A DNA stretch of 64,000 nucleotides from Luteococcus japonicus (GTDB lineage Bacteria > Actinomycetota > Actinomycetes > Propionibacteriales > Propionibacteriaceae): the NCBI RefSeq assembly GCF_003752415.1, contig NZ_RKHG01000001.1, positions 1 through 64,000 on the forward strand, read 5' to 3'. Position numbers and translations under genes: made by a program. Shown here in pieces: positions 19,439 to 28,300 of this stretch. The notes under the pieces were generated by a model. That model ran no database searches. It was not told where the DNA came from and saw only the letters and a program-made list of their open reading frames with translations. Positions within the stretch are counted from its first letter, which is position 1. Each line of letters opens with the position of its first letter.

Positions 19439-20183
19439 TCACCCGTCGCCCCGGCCACGTCGTCGCAGGGCTGCTGCGGGTGATTCCGTGTGGGCGGCCT
19501 TGAAGGTGAGGGAGAAGTGGGCGGCGTCGGTGAATCCCGAGCGGGCGCCGATCACGGCCACCGGTGTGTACCGCTGCGCGGGGTCGACGAGGTCCTGGTG
19601 GCAGCGCTCCAGGCGGCGGGAGCGCACATAGGCGGAGACGGTCATGCCCTGTTCGAGGAAGACATTGTGCAGGCGCCGGGTGGAGATGAAGTTCGCGGTG
19701 GCGATCGAGCTGGGGGACAGGCCGGGACTGCCCAGATGCTCGTCGATGTGGTCGCGAATCTGCTGAAGCAGGGCCCAGTGGGGTGAGGCGGCCGTCCTGG
19801 TCACGTCGAGCTCATTGGTCAGCAGGGTCTGCAGCAGGTCGACGGTATTGTGCACCAGCCGGGTGCCCGCGGGGCCGGACAGGTCGTCGAGGCCCGCGAC
19901 GAGCTGGCTGAGGAAGGGCGAGACGATCCGCCCCAGCCCGGCATCGCCTCCCAACCGCACGACGGTCATCTGCTCCAGCAGTCCGTAGGGGATGCCGAAA
20001 CGGGAGTGCGGCGCACGGTCTGCGCCGTGGCGCGCACCGTGGAGAAGGAACCCCGGCCACGGTGCGTGAGGCGAGCTTGCCGCGGAAGTCGTCCGGGCTG
20101 GGGCTGGTGACCTCAAGCGGCACGAAGGAGGCGTCGACGGCAGCGCGGAAGGCGGTCAGGTGCAGCGCCTGTCCGTCCACCAT
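19439..20183 (-). pseudogene. AraC family regulator, frameshifted with an internal deletion
   Basis: The C-terminal helix-turn-helix pair is intact (FISTRRLHNVFLEQGMTVSAYVRSRRLERC and IGARSGFTDAAHFSLTFKAA). The N-terminus at 20183 (MVDGQALHLTAFRAAVDASFVPLEVT) belongs to the AraC_binding_2 sensor domain found in FeaR-type regulators. Between them the typical VRATAQTVRRT segment is in a third frame (about 20010-20050), and about 70-90 residues of the sensor domain are missing near 20000. In the given sequence it cannot be a working regulator. FeaR-type proteins often control aromatic amine or aldehyde oxidation, in keeping with the neighbouring dehydrogenase tail. Confidence 0.7.
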
Positions 20184-20200
20184 CGCGCCTCCTTCGTGGC

Positions 20201-21820
20201 TCAGGCCTCGGGCGTGCTCTCCGGCGCGGTCGATCCCTTGCCGCGGTTGCGGCGGCGGCGGCGCGGCTTGTGCTCGCCCTGTTCCTCTGACTTCGGGGCC
20301 TCGGCGGGGGCAGAAGCGGTCTGCTCGCTGCCCTCGGCCACCGGCTCACCATTCTTCAGGCGGCGACGGCTGCGCTGCGGACGGTCCTTGCGGGGCTCGC
20401 GGGAATGCTCGACGCCTTCGTCCTCGCTGGACTTCTCCCTGCCTCGGCCACGGCCTGCGTCCCGTCCACCGCGGCCACCGCCACGACGGTCGTCGTCGCG
20501 CTTGGGGCGGTCCTTGGGCTGGGCACCTGCGAGCTTGCCCTTGGTGCCCTCCGGGATGTCCAGATCCGTGTACAGGTGTGCGGAGGTGGAGTAGGTCTCC
20601 ACCGGGTCGTCGAAGCTCAGCTCCAGGGCCTTGTTGATCGTCTTCCAGCGCACGATGTCCGCCCAGTCGACCAGGGTGATGGCAATGCCCTTGTGCCCGG
20701 CGCGGCCGGTGCGGCCGATCCGGTGCACATAGGTCTTGGCATCCTCCGGGCACTCGTGGTTGATCACGTGGCTGACACCCGTCACGTCGATGCCGCGGGC
20801 GGCGACGTCGGTGGCCACCAGCACCTTGACCTCACCGGCGCGGAAGCGCTTGAGGGCCTTCTCCCGCATGGCCTGGTTCAGGTCGCCGTGGATGCTGGCC
20901 GCGTTGAAGCCGCGATCCTCGAGCTCGTCGGACAGCCGCTGCGCGGCACGCTTGGTCTTGCAGAAGACCATCACCTTGTCCACGTCACTGGCCTGCAGGA
21001 CGCGGGCGATGATCTCCGGCTTGTCCAGGTTGTGGGCCTGGTAGACGAACTGGGTGGTGTCCGGCACGGTCGCCTGGGCATCGTGGCCCTCTGCGCGGAC
21101 ATTGATCGGCTGGTGCATGTGGGCACGGGCCAGCCCGATGATGGCGCTCGGCATGGTGGCGGAGAACATCAGCATCTGACGGTCGGTCGGGGCCATGGCG
21201 ATCAGGCGCTCGACGTCGGGCAGGAAGCCCAGGTCCAGCATCTCGTCGGCCTCGTCCAGCACCAGCATGCGCAGCCAGGACAGGTCCAGGGTGCCGCGCT
21301 CGGCGAGGTCCTTCAGACGGCCCGGAGTGCCGACGACCACGTCGACACCCTCGGTGAGGGCATCCACCTGGGCGTCGTAGCCGACGCCGCCGTAGACGGT
21401 CAGGACGCGGGCCTTTCGGATGGTGGAGGCCACCTGCAGGTCCTTGGAGACCTGCAGCGCCAGCTCACGGGTGGGGCACATCACCAGGGCCTGCGGCTTG
21501 CCCGGGGGCATCTCCAGGTCCTCGTAGCCCTCGTCGCCCTCCAGGATGGTGCGCTGCAGGATGGAGATGCCGAAGGCCAGCGTCTTGCCGGTTCCGGTGC
21601 GGGCCTGGCCCATCAGGTCGGTGCCCATCACCGCGATCGGGATGGCCAGCGTCTGGATGGGGAAAGGATGGGTGATTCCCTGGGTCTCCAGCGCCTGCTG
21701 GATCTCCGGGACGACGCCCAGATCATCCCAGCTGGTCTGCACATCCGGTTCGGGGGTGGTTACGTTGTCGCCCACCAGGCCATCGACGCGCTCGGCGTCC
21801 ACGTTCATGTTCTCTGTCAC
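20201..21820 (-). CDS. DEAD-box ATP-dependent RNA helicase
   Basis: A 539-residue superfamily 2 RNA helicase. The motifs occur in order: Q motif (ITHPFPIQTLAIP), Walker A ARTGTGKT, PTRELA, GTPGRL, the DEAD box in MLVLDEADEMLDLGF, SAT, ARGIDV and HRIGRTGRAG. The last 130 residues are Arg/Gly/Glu-rich and disordered (GGGRGGRDAGRGRGREK, PRRRRRNRGKG), like the RNA-binding tails of actinobacterial RhlE-type helicases. I start at ATG 21820; a second Met four codons on is possible. It is divergent from the ferritin-like gene; the 255-bp gap between them has no gene I can support. Confidence 0.92.
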   Translation of the reverse strand: MTENMNVDAERVDGLVGDNVTTPEPDVQTSWDDLGVVPEIQQALETQGITHPFPIQTLAIPIAVMGTDLMGQARTGTGKTLAFGISILQRTILEGDEGYEDLEMPPGKPQALVMCPTRELALQVSKDLQVASTIRKARVLTVYGGVGYDAQVDALTEGVDVVVGTPGRLKDLAERGTLDLSWLRMLVLDEADEMLDLGFLPDVERLIAMAPTDRQMLMFSATMPSAIIGLARAHMHQPINVRAEGHDAQATVPDTTQFVYQAHNLDKPEIIARVLQASDVDKVMVFCKTKRAAQRLSDELEDRGFNAASIHGDLNQAMREKALKRFRAGEVKVLVATDVAARGIDVTGVSHVINHECPEDAKTYVHRIGRTGRAGHKGIAITLVDWADIVRWKTINKALELSFDDPVETYSTSAHLYTDLDIPEGTKGKLAGAQPKDRPKRDDDRRGGGRGGRDAGRGRGREKSSEDEGVEHSREPRKDRPQRSRRRLKNGEPVAEGSEQTASAPAEAPKSEEQGEHKPRRRRRNRGKGSTAPESTPEA

Positions 21821-22075
21821 GGTCCAAGACTCTCTCGTCGCCGATCGTCAGACCGGCCAGAACTTCTGCAGGTGGCCACATCCGGCGGTGCCCAGAGGGG
21901 TCCGGGCACCAGGCGCGGGGCTCGACCTGCGGTCGCACGGGAACGTGCGACCCCTCAAGGCTACCCTCTTGGCGGTCCCGGCGTCCGGATCCGGCCTTGC
22001 CACGGCCCGTCATCGGGGGCAACACACCCGCTTCCACGCCGGGAAGAGGTGCCGCGGCGCACTACGCTTGCTGCC

Positions 22076-22759
22076 GTGAGCAAGAACACCTCCGGCGCTG
22101 GACGCCCCGTGGAACCCACCTCCCAGATCGAGCTGCTGGGGCTGGTGGCGTATGGCTCGCTCGCGGCCTTCGAGCGCACCGCGCAGGCCTCTGCGGCCGC
22201 CACCAGCATCGACGACAAGCTGGTGCTGGCGCGCATCGCGGCGCAGCGCTTCACCCACCTGGGGCGGTTGGAGACCGAGCTGGCCCGTCGGGGCAGCACT
22301 CTCAAGGCAGCGATGGAAGCCTTCGTCGCACCGATCGACTCCTTCAACCAGCACACCGAGCCACGCACCTGGGGTGAGGTCCTGGTGAAGCTGTGCATCA
22401 TCGGAGGGCTCGTGCAGGACTTCGCCGACGAGATCTCTGGGCACCTGGACGCGGGCCTGCGTGAGATCCTCACCGGCTCCATCGACGACGGGGAACTGGC
22501 CTCCGAGCCGGGCCAGATGCTGGCCAGGGCACTCCAGGAGGATCCAGAGCAGCAGGGTCGGCTGGCGCTCTTCGGCCGCCGGATGCTGGGGGAGGCGCTC
22601 AGCCAGGCGCAGCGCGTCGCGGCAGCCCGCGCGGACCTCACGGGCTTGCTCACCGGACTGGGACAGGACGGGGGCGACGACCTGGCCGCAATCAGTCACC
22701 TGATGTCACGGTTGGCCGCCGCCCACGCCACTCGGATGGAGTCGCTGGGGCTCGCCTGA
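22076..22759 (+). CDS. Ferritin-like fold protein (MiaE-like)
   Basis: A 227-residue, largely helical protein from GTG 22076. It resembles the ferritin-like family that actinobacterial genomes annotate as MiaE-like (tRNA hydroxylase superfamily) and that is often found beside a DEAD-box helicase and DUF3107, as here. Candidate iron ligands lie in ARIAAQRFTHLGRLETEL and in DFADEISGHLD, spaced as in a four-helix bundle. The substrate is unknown; hydroxylation of a modified tRNA base is only the family guess. Its stop lies one base from that of the convergent DUF3107 gene. Confidence 0.65.
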   Translation: MSKNTSGAGRPVEPTSQIELLGLVAYGSLAAFERTAQASAAATSIDDKLVLARIAAQRFTHLGRLETELARRGSTLKAAMEAFVAPIDSFNQHTEPRTWGEVLVKLCIIGGLVQDFADEISGHLDAGLREILTGSIDDGELASEPGQMLARALQEDPEQQGRLALFGRRMLGEALSQAQRVAAARADLTGLLTGLGQDGGDDLAAISHLMSRLAAAHATRMESLGLA

Positions 22760-22760
22760 T

Positions 22761-22985
22761 TCAGGCCGCGCCGAAGCCCACGGGCCGGCTGTGCTCCTGA
22801 CCCAGGTCCACGTAGCCAATCTGCTGTGAGGGCACGAGGACACGGCGACCCTTGGCATCGGTCAGTCGCAGGACACCACCCTCGGCCAGAGCGGAGCGCA
22901 GGGACTGTTCGACCTCGTCGGCCGAGGCCTCAGTGTCGATGTTGATCTCGCGCGGGACGTTGTTGACACCAATCTTGATTTCCAC
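22761..22985 (-). CDS. DUF3107 family protein
   Basis: A 74-residue acidic protein (MEIKIGVNNVPREINIDTEA) that belongs to actinobacterial DUF3107. It has the conserved VEQSLRSAL helix and the C-terminal GRRVLVPSQQIGYVDLG segment. The function is unknown. It begins 9 bp after the stop of the PP2C gene on the same strand, which suggests cotranscription. Confidence 0.8.
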   Translation of the reverse strand: MEIKIGVNNVPREINIDTEASADEVEQSLRSALAEGGVLRLTDAKGRRVLVPSQQIGYVDLGQEHSRPVGFGAA

Positions 22986-22994
22986 GGCCCCAAC

Positions 22995-23855
22995 CTACCC
23001 GACGCGCAAGAGGGCGACGGTGATGTTGTCCCGGCCGCCCTGCTCATTGGCCCAGGCCACCAGCATGGCGGCGCTCTCGGCCGCGTCGTGCTCGCACTCG
23101 TCGACGATGCGGTGCACGAGGCTGGTCATGTCCTCCGGGGCGGAGCGGTAGTTCCACAGCCCGTCGCTGCAGACCAGCAGCCACCCCGGGCCGGGCACGT
23201 CCAGCGCCGCGACCCTGGGGGTCACGTCCTGGCTGTCGGGGCCCAGCCAGCGGGTGATGGCGTGGGCCTGGAAGCTGCGCTCGGCGTCCTCCCGGCTCAT
23301 CCCCAGATCGATCCTGGCCTGCGCCAGGGAGTCGTCGACACTGAGGATGTGGCAGGAGGCGTCGTCGCCGATCCAGTAGGCGCGGCAGTCGCCGACATTG
23401 CCGACGCTCACCCGGCCCTCGTTCAGGACTGCGCAAATCAGGGTGCAGGAGCCGGGTGTCGGGCCGGGGCCGGTGCTGGCGAGCACTGCGTCATTGGCGG
23501 CGATGAAGGCATCTGTCAGTGTGGCCTGCACCTGCTCGGCGGAGGCATCGGGCATCGTGCGCAGCATGGCGATCAGGGTGGAGCTGGCCACTTCCGCGGC
23601 GATGGCCGCCGACTCCTCGGAGCCCAGCGAGGTGGACACGCCATCGCTGATCACCAGAACGGCCAACCGGCCCTGGGTGGTCTCTCGGCCGCCCAGCGCC
23701 AGGGCATCCTGATTGGTCTCGTGCCGGCGGCCGACGTCGCTGCAGCCGGCCAGCCAGGGCAGCGGCGCCAAGGTGTAGTGGTCACGCGCCGTCTCGCCGA
23801 CGGCCACATGGGACAGCCCGGACGCCGTCTCGGACCCCCGATCCTGGTCAGTCAT
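22995..23855 (-). CDS. PP2C-type serine/threonine protein phosphatase
   Basis: A 286-residue metal-dependent phosphatase. I start at ATG 23855 (MTDQDRGSETASG). The core has SDVGRRHETNQDAL (first metal-binding Asp), LAVLVISDGVSTSLGSEESA, VGNVGDCRAYWI, LVCSDGLWNYRSAPEDM and the final GGRDNITVALLRVG with its metal-binding Asp. It is soluble, with no transmembrane segment or sensor domain, and resembles phosphatases that reverse Ser/Thr kinase signalling. No kinase gene is in the window. It leads into DUF3107. Confidence 0.88.
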   Translation of the reverse strand: MTDQDRGSETASGLSHVAVGETARDHYTLAPLPWLAGCSDVGRRHETNQDALALGGRETTQGRLAVLVISDGVSTSLGSEESAAIAAEVASSTLIAMLRTMPDASAEQVQATLTDAFIAANDAVLASTGPGPTPGSCTLICAVLNEGRVSVGNVGDCRAYWIGDDASCHILSVDDSLAQARIDLGMSREDAERSFQAHAITRWLGPDSQDVTPRVAALDVPGPGWLLVCSDGLWNYRSAPEDMTSLVHRIVDECEHDAAESAAMLVAWANEQGGRDNITVALLRVG

Positions 23856-23910
23856 GGAAGGAAGTCCACCATGAGCGGGGGTGATTGTGCCAGTCGGGGG
23901 CCCGGGCCTG

Positions 23911-24882
23911 TCAACCGAGCGTGGGAAGGGGAGCGGCGCATGCCGGATCCAGCAACTCGTGCCAGAGGTCACCGTGCTCTTCGACGCGCTGCAGGACCTG
24001 ACCCGCGGTGAAGCTGAGCGTGTCGCGCTCGCCGACCGCGGCGACCTCGTCCCAGGACAGTGGCGTGGAGACCGATTCGAAGGGCCTCGCCCGCAACGAG
24101 TAGGGCGCGATGGTGTTGCGTGCTGCCTGGTTCTGAAGGTAGTCGACGAAGATGCGCTCGGCGCGTCGTTCCTTGGCCATCACGGCCACGAAGATCTCCG
24201 GGTACTGGGAGGCCAGGCGCTGGGCGAAGGCGCGCGCCTGCTCGACGACCAGCTGCCAGGCCGTGGGCTCGATGGGGGCGAAGACCTGCAGCCCCTTGTT
24301 GCCGGAGGTCTTCACGAATGGGATCAGGCCGAGCCCGGCGAGTTCGGTGGCCACCAGCATGGCGGCCCGGCACGAGCCGGCCATCGTGATCCCCGGGCCC
24401 GGATCCAGGTCCACCACCAGGCGGTCGCTACGGACCAGGTCAGGAGCTTCCAGGCTGATCGGAGCGTCGGCACTGGCACAGGCACCGGTCAGGGTGTCGA
24501 TCCGCCACTGGGGGGTGTGCAGTTCCAGGGCCGCCAGGTTGGCCAGCCAGACCAGGGTGGCCGGGGAGTCGGCCAGCGGGTAGTCGATGGGGACCGACGA
24601 GGCATCGACCCGCTGGCGCACCACCCACTCCGGCGTGGCCCCGGGCAGGTTCTTCTCGTAGAAGGAGTCGCCGTCGGCCCCCTCGGGAAAGCGCCTGCGG
24701 GTGATGCAGCGGCCCTCGAGATGGGCAAGCATGACAGGAGCAATCCGCACGTAGTAGTCGATCACCTCGGCCTTGGTGAAGCCCGTGGCGAACAGCGGCT
24801 TGTCCAGGTTCGTCAGGCCCAGTGGACGCCCCTCCACTTGGGTGGTGACGCTGTTGGCCTCGGGCATGGACATGGCGCCCAT
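23911..24882 (-). CDS. LigD-type polymerase (archaeo-eukaryotic primase family), stand-alone
   Basis: About 323 residues from ATG 24882; nearby Met codons at 24873 and 24867 are possible, and none has a clear RBS. It matches the polymerase domain of bacterial LigD: LTNLDKPLFATGFTKAEVIDYY, LEGRCITRRRFPEGADGDSFYEK, the metal-binding DLDPGPGI, KTSGNKGLQVFAP and KERRAERIFVDYLQN. In non-homologous end joining this domain adds nucleotides at broken ends. No ligase or nuclease domain is fused and no Ku gene is in the window, so it is of the separate PolD-like kind. Confidence 0.85.
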   Translation of the reverse strand: MGAMSMPEANSVTTQVEGRPLGLTNLDKPLFATGFTKAEVIDYYVRIAPVMLAHLEGRCITRRRFPEGADGDSFYEKNLPGATPEWVVRQRVDASSVPIDYPLADSPATLVWLANLAALELHTPQWRIDTLTGACASADAPISLEAPDLVRSDRLVVDLDPGPGITMAGSCRAAMLVATELAGLGLIPFVKTSGNKGLQVFAPIEPTAWQLVVEQARAFAQRLASQYPEIFVAVMAKERRAERIFVDYLQNQAARNTIAPYSLRARPFESVSTPLSWDEVAAVGERDTLSFTAGQVLQRVEEHGDLWHELLDPACAAPLPTLG

Positions 24883-24912
24883 GATGCCAGCAGAAGAGTC
24901 GGTGGACGCCAA

Positions 24913-24942
24913 AGTGCCCCGGGAGTCACCTCCCGGGGCACT
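24913..24942 (-). terminator. Hairpin terminator after the cold-shock gene
   Basis: Perfect 13-bp stem AGTGCCCCGGGAG / CTCCCGGGGCACT with a 4-nt loop, between the cold-shock gene and the LigD-type polymerase. It is T-poor on the minus strand (only TT follows), so termination may be partial. Confidence 0.65.
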
Positions 24943-24965
24943 GTGGCAGGGTCATCCTTGACCCT

Positions 24966-25007
24966 CTGGCATGTGTGTCAGATCGCCTGGCATGTGTGTC
25001 AGATCGC
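24966..25007. repeat. 21-bp perfect tandem duplication at the 3' end of cspA
   Basis: The 21-bp unit CTGGCATGTGTGTCAGATCGC occurs twice with no spacer. The second copy contains the cspA stop codon and last codon; the first lies just beyond. The reading frame of cspA is not changed. Confidence 0.9.
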
Positions 25008-25202
25008 GCGGACGTGATCCGCTTGCTGGCCCTTCGGGCCCTGGACGACGTCGAACTCGACTGCCTGGCCCTCATCGAGCGAACGGAAGCCCGAGCTCTC
25101 GATGGCGCTGTAGTGGACGAAGACGTCCTCGTTGCCGCCATCGACGGCGATGAAGCCAAAACCCTTTTCGGCATTGAACCACTTGACGGTTCCGGTTGCC
25201 AT
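24999..25202 (-). CDS. cspA: Cold-shock protein CspA family
   Basis: A 67-residue single cold-shock domain that binds single-stranded nucleic acid. I start at ATG 25202 ([18 protein letters not shown]), 6 bp after AGGAG. RNP1 is KGFGFI and RNP2 is VFVHYSAI. It ends in the common QADHVRAI. The 150 bp upstream are shared with the divergent adnA gene. Confidence 0.95.
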   Translation of the reverse strand: MATGTVKWFNAEKGFGFIAVDGGNEDVFVHYSAIESSGFRSLDEGQAVEFDVVQGPKGQQADHVRAI

Positions 25203-25355
25203 GACCAACTCCTATGCATTGCTGCGAGCACCGCACCTCACGGCCTCGTGAAGACCACCCTGTCACAGACGCGGCTCATGCAAAACCCTCCCAAAGTGTG
25301 TTGGATGGATTGGCTTCGTGGTGCTCCGCAGGTTTTGTCAGTGCCATCTGGTTGC

Positions 25356-28300
25356 ATGGTCGACGTGGCAGAGCGACGCTTCACCCTCACCCCGGCACTG
25401 CGCCCGAAGGAGCGCCCCGTCGAGCTCGACGAGGCCCAGCTTCGCGTGGTCACGCACCGCGGCACGCCCGGCCAGGGGAACGCGTTGCTGGTGGCCGGCG
25501 GACCCGGCACCGGCAAGACGACGACCCTGGTTGAGTCGGTCGCGGCTCGCGCCAGCGACCAGGACCTGACACCCCACCTGGTGCTGACCTGGTCCCGACC
25601 CGCGGCCCAGGAGCTGCGTGCCCGGTTGGTGCGCCGGGTGGGCCGTAGCCAGGTGGCACCCAAGGTGATGACGGTGCACGGCTTCTGCCATGCCCTGGTG
25701 CGACGTTTTGCGGACACCGAGCTCTTCCAGGGAGAGGTGCGGCTGCTGACGGCTCCCGAGCAGGAGTTCCGGGTGCGCGAGCTGCTAGCCGGTCACGACA
25801 CGACGGGCTGGCCGCAGGACCTGCTGGCCGCCAGCGGCACCAGGACCTTCGCCACCGAGGTGCGGGCCGTGCTGGCGCGCACTCGTCAACTGGGGATGGA
25901 CCCGGCCGATGTGGTCGCGGCCGGGCGGGCGGCCCGGCGCCCCGAATGGGTGGCCGTCGGCGGATTCTTCGACGACTACTTGGACGTCCTGGACGCCGAG
26001 GGGGTGCTGGACTACCCGGAACTCGTCCATCGCAGCCGCCTGCTGCTGCTGGAACCAGAGGTGCGACGAGCACTGGCCTCCGAGCTGGTCAGCGTCCACG
26101 TCGACGAGTACGCCGAGTGCGACCCGGCCCAGATCGGGCTGTTGGCGGACCTGGCCGGGCTCGGCCTGGACGTGCTGGCCTTCGCAGACCCCAGCACCAC
26201 GGTCTTCGCCTTCCGTGGCGCGGACCTGCGTGGCGTCGTGGACTTCGGACGGGCCTTTGCCCGCGAGGGTGTGGAGACTGCCCGGATCAACCTGGAGACG
26301 GACCACCGCCATGCCGTCGAGGTGGCCAGGGCCTGTGCCCTGGTGGCGGCACGTTTGCCCACCAACGGCGCCGCACCCACCGCGTCCGCCCATGGGTCCG
26401 CTCCCAAGGGAAGGGTGCGTGCCCGGGTGCACGAGACCTTCGGCTCGATGGTGGAGCATGTCGCCGAGCTGCTGCGCCAGGCCCACCTGGAGGACGGGCT
26501 GGACTGGCACGACATGGCGGTGATGACCCGCTCGGGACGGGGCGACCTGCCCGCCCTCGCGCGCGGTCTGCAGGCCGCCGGCGTGCCCATCGAGGTGGCC
26601 GGTGACGAGATCGCCCTGGCGGAGGAGCTCGCCGTGCGCCCCCTGCTCCTGGGCCTGGAGGCCGCGGTCGACCTGGCTCGCGGGCAGGATCCGGAACCGG
26701 ACGCCATTGCTCGCCTGCTGCGGTCCCCGCTCGGGGGAATGGACAGCCTGGCGCTGCGCCGGTTGGCCAGGATCCTGCGGTCCCACGAGCTTGACCTGGA
26801 CACCGGCGATGACCAGGCGGCGCGGCTGTTGGCGGCGCTCCCGTCGAGCCAGTTGGTCTCGGAGCTGGTCTGCGACCCGGAGCGGGCCGAGGTCTTCGCC
26901 GATGACGAGGGCAACCTGCCACCTGAGGTGCGTCGGGCTGCGCAGCTGGGCCGGCTGATGGCCCAGGTGGCGGGCGTGGTCGCGCGCGGCGGTAGCGCCC
27001 ACGTCGCACTCTGGCAGCTGTGGAGTGGCACCCGCTGGCCCGAGGCGCTCAGGGACCAGGCCCTGGCGGGCGACGACGCCTCCGCGCGGGCACACCGGGA
27101 CATGGACGCCGTCTGCGCGCTCTTCGACCTGGCGGCCCGCGACTCGCAACTCGTCGGGGACAAGGGCGTCCGTGCCCTGGTGGCCGAGGTCGCCGGACAG
27201 GCGATCCCTGCCGACACCTCCCGCGAGTCGGACCTGACCGATCGCGGCGTCCGGCTGGTGACAGCACACCGTGCCAAGGGGCAGCAGTGGCCGCTGGTGG
27301 TCGTGGTGGGCGTCCAGGAAGGCACCTGGCCCAACTTGACGCGCCGTGGCACCCTCCTGGAGCCCGACCGCCTCACCCCCGACGGAGTCCTGCCGCCCAG
27401 CCCCACCAGTGGGGTGCTCGCCGAGGAGCGGCGCCTGTTCCACCTGGCCTGCAGCCGCGCCAGCCAGACTCTGGTGGTCTGCGCCGTCGAAGGTGTCGAG
27501 GGGGAGGGCGACCAGCCCTCGCGTTTCCTGTCGGAACTGGGGGTCAGCGTGGAGCAGGTCCCCGGGCGCAGCCGACGACCCATGACCCTGCCCGCCGTGG
27601 TTGCCGAGCTGCGCCGGGTGAGCACCGATCCCGCGGTCGCACCGGGCCTCCGGGAGGCGGCCGCCGTCCGGCTCGCCCTGCTGGCGGACCAGACCGACCG
27701 CGACGGCCGGCCGCTGGTACCCAGTGCCAGCCCGGGCAGCTGGTGGGGGATCAACGACTATTCGCAGGCCGAGGCCGCCGTGATGGACCCGCAGGCGCCC
27801 ATCACGCTGTCCGGCTCCCAGGTGGAGGCCCTGCTGGACTGCCCCCGCCAGTGGTTCCTGGCCCGTCAGGCGCGGGCCGAGGCTCAGCGGGGCAGCGCCG
27901 CATCCCTGGGCTCCGTGGTGCACGTGCTGGCCCAGCACGCGTTGAGCGACGGGCTCGATCCGGACGAGATGGCCGCCCACCTCGACGACGTCTGGGAACA
28001 GATCCGCTTCGACGCCCAGTGGCTGTCCGCCTCCGAACGGGTGGAGGCAGAGTCGGCCCTGGAACGGTTCACTGCCTGGGCTGAGCAGATGGACTCCCGT
28101 GAAGTTCTCGGCGTCGAGGTGGATTTCGAGACGACCGTCGAGGTGGACGGTGAGCGCGTGAAACTGCGGGGCAGCGTCGATCGGCTGGAACGGGACTCGC
28201 AGGGACGCCTTCGGATCGTCGACTTCAAGACGGGCAGGCACGTGCCGACCCAGGCGCGGGTCGACGAGATGGACCAGCTGGGCATCTACCAGCTCGCCGC

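Noticed and set aside
24975-25355. In-frame extension upstream of adnA reading through cspA
   Set aside because: It is antisense to the cold-shock gene and its promoter; the AdnA family starts near MVDVAERRFTLTP.
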